Assembly (NCBI GenBank): GCA_017515425.1
Contig: JAFWFU010000007.1
Location: 62,001 to 126,000, forward strand
Source: Mogibacterium sp.
GTDB lineage: Bacteria; Bacillota; Clostridia; Peptostreptococcales; Anaerovoracaceae
Length of the DNA stretch: 64,000 bases
Reading direction: 5' to 3'
The translations under genes were made by a program, and so were the position numbers. The notes beneath the pieces are model-generated. The model was not told the DNA's origin. It saw only the letters and a program-made list of their open reading frames with translations, and ran no database searches. Each line of letters begins with the position of its first letter. Position 1 is the first letter of the stretch. This document shows, one piece after another, positions 42,430-51,200 of this stretch.

Positions 42430-43062
42430 CTAGTCATTGTCCCCAGCGCTGCCCGCCATGGTTTCACTATCTTTGTTTTCCTCAGCGTCCTCGTCGAAAT
42501 TTATAGAAAGCTGTCCGCCTGCCTCTTCTCTTTCTCTCCTCATCTCCTCGTATTCGGGCACCTCCGGCAAATCCTTGAGAGAAGCAAATCCGAATTTCTT
42601 GAGAAATTCCCTGGTCGTACTATAGAGAAGCGGTCTGCCGACGCCCTCCGACCTTCCCGAAATCTCCACGAGTCCCTTGTCCATGAGCCCGTCGATTACC
42701 CTCTCGCTCTTAATGCCTCTGATTGAATCTATCTCGGATCTCGTAACAGGCTGACGATATGCTATTATGGCAAGCACTTCAAGCGCCGCCTGCGAAAGCC
42801 TCCGCACCCTGACAGGCGTGCAGAGCTTCTGCACAAAGATGTCGTTCTCAATATATGTGATATAGCCGAAGGCGTCGCCGCATTCTCGGATTCTAATGCC
42901 TCTCCCTTCCTGCTCGTATTCCGTCTGCAGCTCTCTGAAAAGCCCCCTGATCTCCGACTTCTCCGCCTCCAGCACCTCGGCGGCATCCTTTACTTCCAAA
43001 GGCTCTCCCCACATAAACATCAGCGTCTCAAGGGCTGATTTCATCGTCTTTTTACTATACAT
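42430..43062 (-). CDS. scpB: segregation and condensation protein B
   Basis: ScpB, the winged-helix kleisin partner of the SMC condensin complex. The 210 residues include LETLMFMWGEPLEVKDAAEVL and IIAYRQPVTRSEIDSIRGI, the hallmark segment, and VGRPLLYSTTREFLKKFG. The acidic C-terminus is poorly conserved. Its start overlaps the end of scpA by eight bases. Confidence 0.96.
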   Translation of the reverse strand: MYSKKTMKSALETLMFMWGEPLEVKDAAEVLEAEKSEIRGLFRELQTEYEQEGRGIRIRECGDAFGYITYIENDIFVQKLCTPVRVRRLSQAALEVLAIIAYRQPVTRSEIDSIRGIKSERVIDGLMDKGLVEISGRSEGVGRPLLYSTTREFLKKFGFASLKDLPEVPEYEEMRREREEAGGQLSINFDEDAEENKDSETMAGSAGDND

Positions 43063-43999
43063 TCTCCGCCTCCGCTTCTGACTGTGTTCCCAATTCTATA
43101 TCGTAATCGGCAAATCTATCATCTTCGTTATAATCATAGTCGCCATAGCCGTATTCACTTGCGTCATCTTCCGTTTCGTCCATATCGTCAAATTCGTCGT
43201 CTGAATATTCTATGACTCCCGCATTCTCCGCCTCAGCCTGAGCCCTAAGTATCTCAGGATCCTTCCTCTTTACCGTGATTTCTCCGAAATTCTCCCTCTG
43301 CTCCGCGTCATAGCCCTGATTTTTTATCATGGAGAGCAGCGACATGAACGAGATTGTAATATCATATATGTCATGCTTCTCCGGCAGAAGCTCCATAAAG
43401 GATATGCCCGAGATACCCGGTTTAAGCTTCAGCTCTAAAGCCTTAGTCATATCCTTAATCCTCGACTCGATTGACTCCTTCCGTCTCCTCACTCTCTGGT
43501 ATCTGCGCTGAACTTCCTCAATCTTTTTCTTGCGAGTCAGAAAGAGTATGAACGCATTCACGAGCTGCTCATCACTCGCCTTCAGGATTTCATCAGGCGC
43601 ACCGATATACCTCGACAAATCCTCGGCAGGCTTTTCGTGAATTTCAAGATTGTATTCTTCAAGTTCCTGCAAGATTTCCGCGGTTTTCTTAGTTCTCATA
43701 TAGTCAAGCAATCGCGTCTGTAGTTCGAGCCTCGGATCCTCGACTATAACATCATCATCAGGGTTGTCGCTGACTCTCGGCAGCAGCATATGTGATTTCA
43801 GCCTTATCAGCACAGCCGCGAGCACTATAAATTCAGTCTCTACCTCAATATTCAAATCCTCCATCTCCTTGAGGTAGGCTATATATTGCTCCGTAATCTC
43901 CGCCACCTTGATGTCGTAAATATCCATCTTGGCGTTTTCGAGCAGATATATCAGAAGATCAAACGGCCCTTCGAATTTGTCAATCCTGACCTTATACAC
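43055..43999 (-). CDS. scpA: segregation and condensation protein A
   Basis: ScpA, the kleisin subunit bridging SMC heads. The 314-residue protein starts YKVRIDKFEGPFDLLIYLLE and has ITEQYIAYLKEMEDLNIEV and FIVLAAVLIRLKSHMLLP, the family core. It is longer than usual (about 250) because of an acidic, Tyr/Asp-rich C-terminal tail (residues about 260-314). Confidence 0.96.
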   Translation of the reverse strand: MYKVRIDKFEGPFDLLIYLLENAKMDIYDIKVAEITEQYIAYLKEMEDLNIEVETEFIVLAAVLIRLKSHMLLPRVSDNPDDDVIVEDPRLELQTRLLDYMRTKKTAEILQELEEYNLEIHEKPAEDLSRYIGAPDEILKASDEQLVNAFILFLTRKKKIEEVQRRYQRVRRRKESIESRIKDMTKALELKLKPGISGISFMELLPEKHDIYDITISFMSLLSMIKNQGYDAEQRENFGEITVKRKDPEILRAQAEAENAGVIEYSDDEFDDMDETEDDASEYGYGDYDYNEDDRFADYDIELGTQSEAEAENV

Positions 44000-44091
44000 T
44001 AATAATTCCTTTCCCTGCTTCTTTTGTCACCGCGCACCCGCTTTTGTCATCATTTTCACTGCTATTTGTCATTCTGCGCAGCGCCCTTTTG

Positions 44092-44865
44092 TCATTTAAA
44101 ATATATTTCTTTGAGGTAGAGCCCCTGCGGCGGCGCGGTAAATCCCGCCTTGCTGCGCTCGCGGCTTTCTATCGCCTCGCGCACGCTTTCCGCAGGTCTC
44201 CTTCCCTCGCCCGCTTCTATCAAAGTCCCCACGATAATCCTCACCATATTATACAGGAAACCATCTCCCCTTATCTCAATAATTATCGACTCCGCCTCAT
44301 TTTTTATCTCAAGCATGGAGACGGTTCTTACCGTGGACTCTCTCGGCGTGCTGCCGGAACTCTCAAAGCATTTAAAATCATGCGTTCCCACTATATATTT
44401 AGAAGCCTCTCTCATGGCTTCCAAGTCCAAGTCCCCCGCACCAGGGTATTGAAAGCTTGTATTTCGCCTGAATATATCGCCGGTCTTATCTATCACATAT
44501 CTATAGGTCTTGCCCTCGCAGGAATACCTCGCATGAAACTCGCTCGGAACCACCTCCGCCGATAAAATGCATATATCCCCTGGCGCGCCTTGCCTGCCTT
44601 CTCCGCCTGCGCCAAATCTCCTATTCATTACCTCGGCGAGCTTTTCCACGGGCATATTGCTGTTCCACTCAAAGCTCGCGCATTGACCCAAAGCGTGCAC
44701 TCCCGCGTCAGTCCTGCTGGTTCCGTGAATATGCACTTCCTCTCCCGCTATATATTTAAGCACATGCTCGATTTCCCCCTGCACCGTGCGCAGATTTGGC
44801 TGCACCTGCCAGCCCGAGAAATTCGTGCCGTCATATTCAATTTTTATCAATACATTCTTTCCCAT
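44092..44865 (-). CDS. truA: tRNA pseudouridine(38-40) synthase
   Basis: TruA modifies positions 38-40 of the tRNA anticodon arm. The 257 residues contain EYDGTNFSGWQVQPN at the start, the catalytic aspartate in GTSRTDAGVHALGQ, and GDGFLYNMVRIIVGTL. It is a normal full-length gene, downstream of the prepilin peptidase. Confidence 0.97.
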   Translation of the reverse strand: MGKNVLIKIEYDGTNFSGWQVQPNLRTVQGEIEHVLKYIAGEEVHIHGTSRTDAGVHALGQCASFEWNSNMPVEKLAEVMNRRFGAGGEGRQGAPGDICILSAEVVPSEFHARYSCEGKTYRYVIDKTGDIFRRNTSFQYPGAGDLDLEAMREASKYIVGTHDFKCFESSGSTPRESTVRTVSMLEIKNEAESIIIEIRGDGFLYNMVRIIVGTLIEAGEGRRPAESVREAIESRERSKAGFTAPPQGLYLKEIYFK

Positions 44866-44890
44866 TTGTAATTTGCTACCCCATGCACCA

Positions 44891-45649
44891 CTATAGCTTT
44901 AGCACTAGCAGGTCTCCGATATTCCAGAGGAATAGCAGATATATCGTCACCGCCGCAAGCCCCGCCGGCAGCATTGCATTCCTATCCTTAATGCTCCCCT
45001 GCCCCGCGGCAATCTTAATCATCGAATATACGGCGAAGAGCACTGTCGTCAGTACGAATATGATTATGACACCCGCGCTACCCGTGATAAGCCCCATGCA
45101 GCCGAAAAACTTTATATCCGCGCCGCCGATAGAGCCCGTTTTGAACAGAATATTTCCTAGTATAAGTATGGCGAACGACAGTCCGAGCCCTGTCAGCGCC
45201 CCTGCCGCCTGCTCCCACCATTTATCGAAATAGCCGTTAAATGATATGGCAATAGCAATGAGCCCCCAGCTGAATTGGTCGGGCACCACTTGATACAGAC
45301 AGTCCGAAACAGCCATCTCCAGCACTATGAAGAGCACGCATAGCACAGATATTTCGTATGCTATGCCGCCGCCACGGATAGCCAGATACAGCCCCGACAT
45401 CATAAAAAATCCCACGAAAGCATACTTCCATGGAGTGCTGGGCAGCCTCTGCCTTCCCATAGCATCCGCCTCAAGGAGCTTCTCGGGCATTACCCTGTGC
45501 GGCTCCTCGCCGCGAGGCGCATTCTCATCATAGTCCTCGAACCATTTAGCAGGCATTCTATTGAACGCCACAACGCTGCCGTTTCCCATTATGACGGCGA
45601 ATGCTATCGCGATTGCTATTCTGATAATAAACTCTGTCCTATAATCCAA
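44891..45649 (-). CDS. A24-family prepilin peptidase
   Basis: A 252-residue membrane protein of about seven segments. The two catalytic aspartates are visible in AVSDCLYQVVPD and GGADIKFFG. The N-terminal region between the first segments lacks the paired cysteines of the zinc-binding PilD form and appears short and divergent, so methylation activity is doubtful. It would cleave type IV-pilin-like leaders; no pilin gene is in the window. Confidence 0.85.
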   Translation of the reverse strand: MDYRTEFIIRIAIAIAFAVIMGNGSVVAFNRMPAKWFEDYDENAPRGEEPHRVMPEKLLEADAMGRQRLPSTPWKYAFVGFFMMSGLYLAIRGGGIAYEISVLCVLFIVLEMAVSDCLYQVVPDQFSWGLIAIAISFNGYFDKWWEQAAGALTGLGLSFAILILGNILFKTGSIGGADIKFFGCMGLITGSAGVIIIFVLTTVLFAVYSMIKIAAGQGSIKDRNAMLPAGLAAVTIYLLFLWNIGDLLVLKL

Positions 45650-45718
45650 TCCGCACTTTCGTCTCTCAATAGCTGCCTATCTCTGTATCTCAATATCTCA
45701 ATATCTCAGTTTCCCGTC

Positions 45719-46666
45719 TCATTTACCATTCTTATCGAGGCAGTAGTCGAGAAAATCCTTCATATCCTCATACACCCTGTCCTTATCTAGTTCATTCAGT
45801 ATTTCATGCCTATCATCACCGTAAATCATTATATCAACATCACAGGGCGTATTTTCGCTATATACCATGAATGCTTTTCGAACGCCCTCACCCCAATTCC
45901 CGACGGGATCCTCCGCGCCGGCGGCAAAGAGTATCGGCAGCCCCTCGGGGAGCTTCCTCATTCTCCTCACATCATGCGCCTTCTGCATTCCGTCAAACAT
46001 ATGATAATAGGCATTCGGGCTGAAATGAAAACTGCACCAAGGGTTCGCGCGGTAGCCGTCCACGATATTCTCATCTCTTGTCAGCCAATCCTTATTCGTC
46101 CTCGGATTTTCAATCCTCTTTAGATTGTTTCGGAAACCTATAATATCTATCAGCTTCGCAGTCTTGCCCGGCTTTCGAGTTCCAAGCAGTTTTGCCAGCA
46201 TCTTCCCGACCTCCGCCATTATCTTAGGCTGCCAAGCCGTCCCCATGACGATTATCCCTGCCAGCCCCTGAGCGTAGCGCGCGTCCTTTTCGGTAATATA
46301 CTGTCTGAGCAGAAATGACCCCATGCTATGCCCTAGCATTAAATATGGCAGTTTCGGGAATTCCTCCGCCATCATAAGCCTAAGCTGATGAATGTCTGCA
46401 ATCACCCAGGCATTGCCGTCCTCCCCAAAATATCCGTGATATTCGTCGGACAGCACGGATTCGCCATGTCCCAAATGATCCTCACCCACCACGATATATC
46501 CATGCGCCGTCAGAAAGCGGGCGAAATCATTATAGCGGTCAATGAATTCAACCATGCCATGAATGATTTGGAGGATAGCCTTAGGCTCTCCTTCGGGCTC
46601 CCACCTTATGCCATGTATCTTTGTCTTACCGTCAATAGACGGATAGTAGAAATTATTTTTCTTCAT
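45719..46666 (-). CDS. alpha/beta hydrolase, monoacylglycerol lipase-like
   Basis: A 315-residue serine hydrolase. The nucleophile elbow is GHSMGS; QIIHGMVEFIDRYNDFA and VVGEDHLGHGES near the oxyanion side match the lysophospholipase/monoacylglycerol lipase group; the acid and His lie in GAEDPVGNWG and YGDDRHEILNE. It is cytosolic, with no signal peptide. Its upstream gap is filled with 12-base repeats. Confidence 0.88.
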   Translation of the reverse strand: MKKNNFYYPSIDGKTKIHGIRWEPEGEPKAILQIIHGMVEFIDRYNDFARFLTAHGYIVVGEDHLGHGESVLSDEYHGYFGEDGNAWVIADIHQLRLMMAEEFPKLPYLMLGHSMGSFLLRQYITEKDARYAQGLAGIIVMGTAWQPKIMAEVGKMLAKLLGTRKPGKTAKLIDIIGFRNNLKRIENPRTNKDWLTRDENIVDGYRANPWCSFHFSPNAYYHMFDGMQKAHDVRRMRKLPEGLPILFAAGAEDPVGNWGEGVRKAFMVYSENTPCDVDIMIYGDDRHEILNELDKDRVYEDMKDFLDYCLDKNGK

Positions 46667-46679
46667 AATCCTATCCCCC

Positions 46680-46775
46680 GTTAGTCATGTCTGACTTAAT
46701 GCCTCGATTCACATCTCAGTTCACACCTAACTTCACCCCTCGATTCCTGCCTCAGTTCACACCTGAGTTTTCAAG
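46680..46775. repeat. 12-base tandem repeats, about eight units
   Basis: Eight degenerate 12-base units fill the gap between the arginase stop and the hydrolase start. On the minus strand the unit is close to GGTGTGAACTGA; units 46716-46727 and 46752-46763 are identical. A higher-order 36-base period is visible. No ORF or promoter was found inside. Confidence 0.8.
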
Positions 46776-46799
46776 GCTCGTTCTCTTCTTGCATAAAAA

Positions 46800-47714
46800 T
46801 CAGTAAATACATTTCCCGAGGGCGAGCTGTATCAGCTCCGAGGCAAGCTGCCCCGTCTTGTTTCTCTCGTCCAGCACGGGATTTACCTCAACGAGATCCA
46901 TGCTGATTAGTTTGCCGGAGTCAGCAAGCATTTCGACGGCCAGGAATGCTTCCCTTGCCGTTATGCCGTCAGCAACGGGCGTACCCGTGCCCGGCGCATA
47001 TTCCGGCGTAATAGCGTCCACATCAAAGCTGAGATGAATTCCGACCGTATCTTTTCCCGCAATCTCTATCGCCTCATTCATTACATCTCGCATTCCACGC
47101 ATGTCAATATCTCTCATTGAAAAGACATTCATGCCGGCTTCCTTCATTCTCTCAGCCTCAGCCCTGTCAAAATCATGCCCTGCCACCTGCACGCAATGCG
47201 CGGTCGGCACAAAATGAGGCTTCTGCCCGAAGTCAACCATGCTGTCGGGGCCACGACCGCAGACAGCGGAGTAAGGCATACCATGCATATTGCCGCTCAG
47301 AGTCGATTTGTCATTATTCCAATCGCCATGTGCGTCTATCCATATAATGCCTATTTCGCCCTCGTTCTCATAATGCTTGGCAACGGCAGATATGCTTCCG
47401 GCAGCAAGGCTGTGGTCGCCACCGAGAACGAGAGGGAAACGTCCCTCATCAAGCGTCATTTTCACAGCCTGGTAGAGCTCCTTATTCGTGGCATTCACCT
47501 GCTCGAAATTGATCATATTTCTAAGGCTCATGCCGTCCTCCGGCGGTACAATATCGCCCTTATCCCGCACGGTATAACCCATATTGCGGAGATCCGGCTT
47601 AATGCCCGCATAGCGAATTGCCAGCGGGCCCATAGCGACGCCCTTCTGCGACGCCCCAAGGTCAATCTGCACACCGATAATATCTATATTTTTATTCCTA
47701 TTTAATACGTCCAT
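46800..47714 (-). CDS. rocF: arginase-family ureohydrolase
   Basis: A 304-residue manganese enzyme. The metal-binding motifs GGDHSLAAGS, IDAHGDWN and SFDVDAITPEYAPGTGTPV are complete. The start IDIIGVQIDLGASQKGVAMGP is typical of arginase, which makes ornithine and urea from arginine; agmatinase is less likely but not excluded. I chose ATG 47714 with GGAAGA eight bases upstream over ATG 47723. Confidence 0.93.
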   Translation of the reverse strand: MDVLNRNKNIDIIGVQIDLGASQKGVAMGPLAIRYAGIKPDLRNMGYTVRDKGDIVPPEDGMSLRNMINFEQVNATNKELYQAVKMTLDEGRFPLVLGGDHSLAAGSISAVAKHYENEGEIGIIWIDAHGDWNNDKSTLSGNMHGMPYSAVCGRGPDSMVDFGQKPHFVPTAHCVQVAGHDFDRAEAERMKEAGMNVFSMRDIDMRGMRDVMNEAIEIAGKDTVGIHLSFDVDAITPEYAPGTGTPVADGITAREAFLAVEMLADSGKLISMDLVEVNPVLDERNKTGQLASELIQLALGKCIY

Positions 47715-47738
47715 ATTGCGCATCTTCCAAAATTAGCG

Positions 47739-47766
47739 TTGCTTTTATCGTCAACTGTGTTATAAT
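47739..47766 (+). promoter_or_regulatory. promoter of the antitoxin RNA
   Basis: TTGCTT at 47739-47744 and a perfect TATAAT at 47761-47766, spaced 16 bases, read rightward toward the toxin gene. Confidence 0.65.
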
Positions 47767-47771
47767 ATCTG

Positions 47772-47866
47772 CAAGAGAGGAAGCCTCTAGCGGCGACCTC
47801 CGGGTTTCAAAAGGTAATAACCTATTGCAACCGTCTAAGGTCTCAGCTTAGGCGGTTACTTTTTTC
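47772..47866 (+). ncRNA. type I antitoxin-like small RNA
   Basis: A short RNA of about 95 bases is predicted from the promoter at 47739-47766. It ends at a strong terminator (AACCGTCTAAG/CTTAGGCGGTT stem, 47829-47857, then six T at 47860-47865). The terminator stem runs into the 3' end of the toxin gene on the other strand, so the two transcripts are complementary there, as in txpA/ratA. Its 5' part resembles the 5' part of the toxin mRNA. Confidence 0.65.
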
Positions 47867-47927
47867 TGTTGTAAGCAACAAGTGCTGCGACGGCAATCAG
47901 TGCCATGAACAGTTCATAATTACTCAT
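47856..47927 (-). CDS. holin-like type I toxin peptide
   Basis: A 23-residue peptide, MSNYELFMALIAVAALVAYNRKK: one hydrophobic segment and a basic end, the pattern of the putative holin-like toxins related to TxpA. AGGAGGTGG lies seven bases before the ATG. The promoter TTGAGG-17-TATAAT (48009-48037) gives a leader of about 75 bases. The stop codon lies in the region covered by the convergent RNA. Such peptides harm the membrane when not repressed. Confidence 0.75.
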   Translation of the reverse strand: MSNYELFMALIAVAALVAYNRKK

Positions 47928-48008
47928 ACAGCCACCTCCTTTCACTGTCTGTGCAGTACCGGAGGTTGGTTTTCGCCGCCCTGGGCTTCCTTATTCTCTT
48001 GCGACCTA

Positions 48009-48037
48009 ATTATATCAATTCTGCGAAAGCTCCTCAA
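48009..48037 (-). promoter_or_regulatory. promoter of the toxin mRNA
   Basis: TTGAGG (48032-48037) and TATAAT (48009-48014) on the minus strand, spaced exactly 17 bases. Confidence 0.7.
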
Positions 48038-48044
48038 TAAGTAC

Positions 48045-48080
48045 CACGCAAATAGGGGTCTTGTGACCCCTATTTGCGTG
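48045..48080. repeat. perfect 16-bp inverted repeat
   Basis: CACGCAAATAGGGGTC and its exact complement are separated by TTGT. Neither side has a T tract. It sits between the end of the giant surface-protein gene and the toxin promoter, and could block read-through or insulate the toxin locus. The rest of 48081-48204 holds only copies of a GTCATT-type motif. Confidence 0.75.
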
Positions 48081-48204
48081 TTCAGTTACAGAACGGTTAT
48101 TGCAGGGATTCTTGTATGAATCCAAGGTTGGTTATGTTATGCAGTATGGTCGTCCTGTGCCTATTCCATGTCAGAATGACAGAAGTGTCATTTTGTCATT
48201 CCTA

Positions 48205-51200
48205 TTACTTCACTGTCACTTTGCGACCCACATTCGCAGTCGTGAAGAACTTCTTATACTTCTTGACGAATTTCTGGTTGACCTTCTTCGCTCCAACCTT
48301 CACCTGAACGGTCTTGATCTTTGAGCCCTTGAGCGAGCCCTTTACACTCTTCTTCGTCAGTGCCTTCGTCCTGAGTACAAGCTTAGTAGCCTTGCTCTTT
48401 CTGAATGCGTTCTTGTCAATCTTATCGACATTCGCGCCAAGAGTAACCTTCCTGATCTTCTTAGCCTTGAATGCTTCTCCGGCAATTCTTATTACATCAT
48501 AGGTCTTACCATTGCTCAGCGTCACAGTCTTAGGAATGTTGACGTTCCTGGCGTTCTTAGCCTGAACGAGCATTACATCTCCTGTTCCTGTTGCAGTCGG
48601 AACCGCAATTATCTGATACATATTTTGACCCGCCAGATGCTGCGTGCCTACCTCGAATCCGCTCGAGAGCGGCGCAATCTTAGCAAGGGCTGCGTTCTTA
48701 GCCGCCTCTACCTCTGCGACCGTCTTAGCCGCGTTGATTGCAGCCTTACCCTCTGCGATAGCAGCCTCAGCAATCTGTCTCGAAGCACCGGCGTACTGAG
48801 TGACGTCTATCTTGTCAAGCTCAGCAAGAGCCGCCTTCTTCGCTGTCGCAAGCTCTGCGTCTATCAGCGATCCTGCTCCGTCCTCGAGATCCTTGAGCGC
48901 ATTCTGCTTATCTTCGAGTGAAGAACCGAGGTTGTTCAGGAGGTCCTCAAGAGCTTTCAGCTTAGCCTCAAGCGCCTTAAGCTCATCTTCTGAAAGACCG
49001 TCCTTATACTTTTCTATAAGCTTCTGGATTTCGATATATCTTTCGTATATCTCCTTATCTCCCGGCTGCTCAATCTTCTTCAGCTCTTCGAATGCTTTTT
49101 GCAGATCCTCAAGCGCCTTTTGCTTCTCCTCAAGGCTCTTGCTTGAGTCTTTGATGATAGCCTCAGCCTTCTTGATCTCCTCAAGGATCTTATCCAGCTC
49201 TTCCTTAGGTACCCAATTATCGTCTGTGCTTACATCATGTCCGTTCTCGCTCGTCTTATACTTCTCAATGAGCTTTTCGATCTCCTTGAAGCTTTCGTAA
49301 ACTTCCTTATCGCCGCTCTTCTGAGAGCTTATAAGCTTCGCATACTCCTGCTCAAGCTTTTCAAGAGCTTTTTCCTTCTCTGCGAGAGACTTGCTCGAAT
49401 CGTTGATGATGTTCAGAGCGTCGTGGATTGCCTGACGGATATTCTCCATCTCTTCCTGTGTAACCCACTTGTCGCTCATGCTTACATCATGCCCGTCCTC
49501 GCTGGTCTTGAGCTTGTCAACCGCCTCGCTGATCTCATCAACTCTCGAATTGACATTGCCGCCGGTCTTTAAGCCGTCCTTCTGGGCAATTCTGAAGGCA
49601 TTTGCAGCCTCATTCAGATCCGCGATAGCCTGGTCGATTTCCGCATTCGTTACGCCGTTCTTATTGAGAACAGCCTCCGCGTCTGAAATCGCCTTGTCGA
49701 ATTCGCGTTTCTCTGCCGCCGTTACCCACTTCTCATTATCCCATACATCTGAGCCGTCCGTGCTTATATTGATGTCATTCGCATTCTTCTTCGCAGCGTC
49801 GACAGTCTTTTTCGCTTCTGCTATATCCGTAGCAGAAGCCTTGTCGCTGACTGTTACAGTGCAGCTCTTCTGTACGGCATTGCCGTTCTTACCGCTTACA
49901 ATATAGGTGAGCTTATAGACTCCCGGTGTATCGGTGTCTACCGTATCCTCGCCGGCTTTCAGCGTAATCTTGCTTGTCAGGTCGGTCTCGTATCCGTCGC
50001 CGTCCTTCGCGCTTACGCCCTTCTTCACATTGAAGCTCTCACCCTTTGTGATAATCTTATCCTCAACTCCGCTGAATACAGGGTCGTCCGCCTTAACAGT
50101 TACAGTTCTGTCCTTCTTCACCTCTACGCCGTTAGTACCCTTCGCCTTATATGTGAGGTTGTAATCTTTTGCGTATCTGGTGTCGACGTTTCCTGTTACC
50201 GTAAAGTCGATGCCCGTCTCATAGCCGTCGCCGTCTACGGCACGAACGCCAGCTCTCGGATTGAAGTTGCTGCCAAGCTCAATCTCTACGTCGTCAATAC
50301 CTTCGAGAGAAGCATTTGTTGACAGTACAGTTACATCTCTCTTCGCCGTGATCTTCTTATTATTCTTACCCGTTACGCTGTATGTTACCTCGTATTTACC
50401 TGCACGAGTCGTGTCAAGATTATCGGATATGTCGATATTTGTAATCACAGCACCCTCGCCGCCGTTATCTCTCGCCGAGACTCCTGCAAGCGGGTCGAAG
50501 ATGTCGCCTCTTGTTATCGTCGCCTCTACCATTCCGTAGATTACGGCATCCGCAAGGGCTCTGACAACTACGCTTACTTCGTGAGTTACCTTAACGCCAT
50601 TCTCTCCCGTAGCGGAGAATACCACCTCGTATTCGCCCGGCAGACTTGTATTGACGTTATTGCTCTCTACAGCAGTAGTAAGGCTCGCACCGTTTCCGGC
50701 GTCGTCTCTAGCCGTAACACGAATATCCGCCGGGTCGAAGGAATCGCCCACATCAATCGTATATCTGTCCGGACCGGAGATCTTCGCGTCGCTCGTCTGA
50801 ATCGTGACATTCACGGTTCTTACTACTCTTACCTCGTTTCCGTTAGTGCCCGTTACCTTGTAGACAAGCGTGTTTGCACCGAGTACGGAAGTGTCTACAG
50901 TTCCTTCAATAACGATAGCGTCTGTAAGGTCAGCGCCTGTTCCTCCGTCATCATAGGCTGTGACTCCGTTTCTGGCGTTGAAGTATGCACCTCTCGCGAT
51001 GCTGGTGTTTTCTGCGCCGTAGATTACAGCGTCAGACTTGACGATTACAACATCCTGCACCTTGATGGTTCTCCTTACTGTTACGCTCTTTCCGTTCTCG
51101 CCTGTTACGCTATAGGTGAGATGCCATGTTCCCGTCTCGTTGGCTGTTCCGCCGGAGAACTTGTCAACATCACCCGAAATGTCAATCTTGCTTGTCAGGA

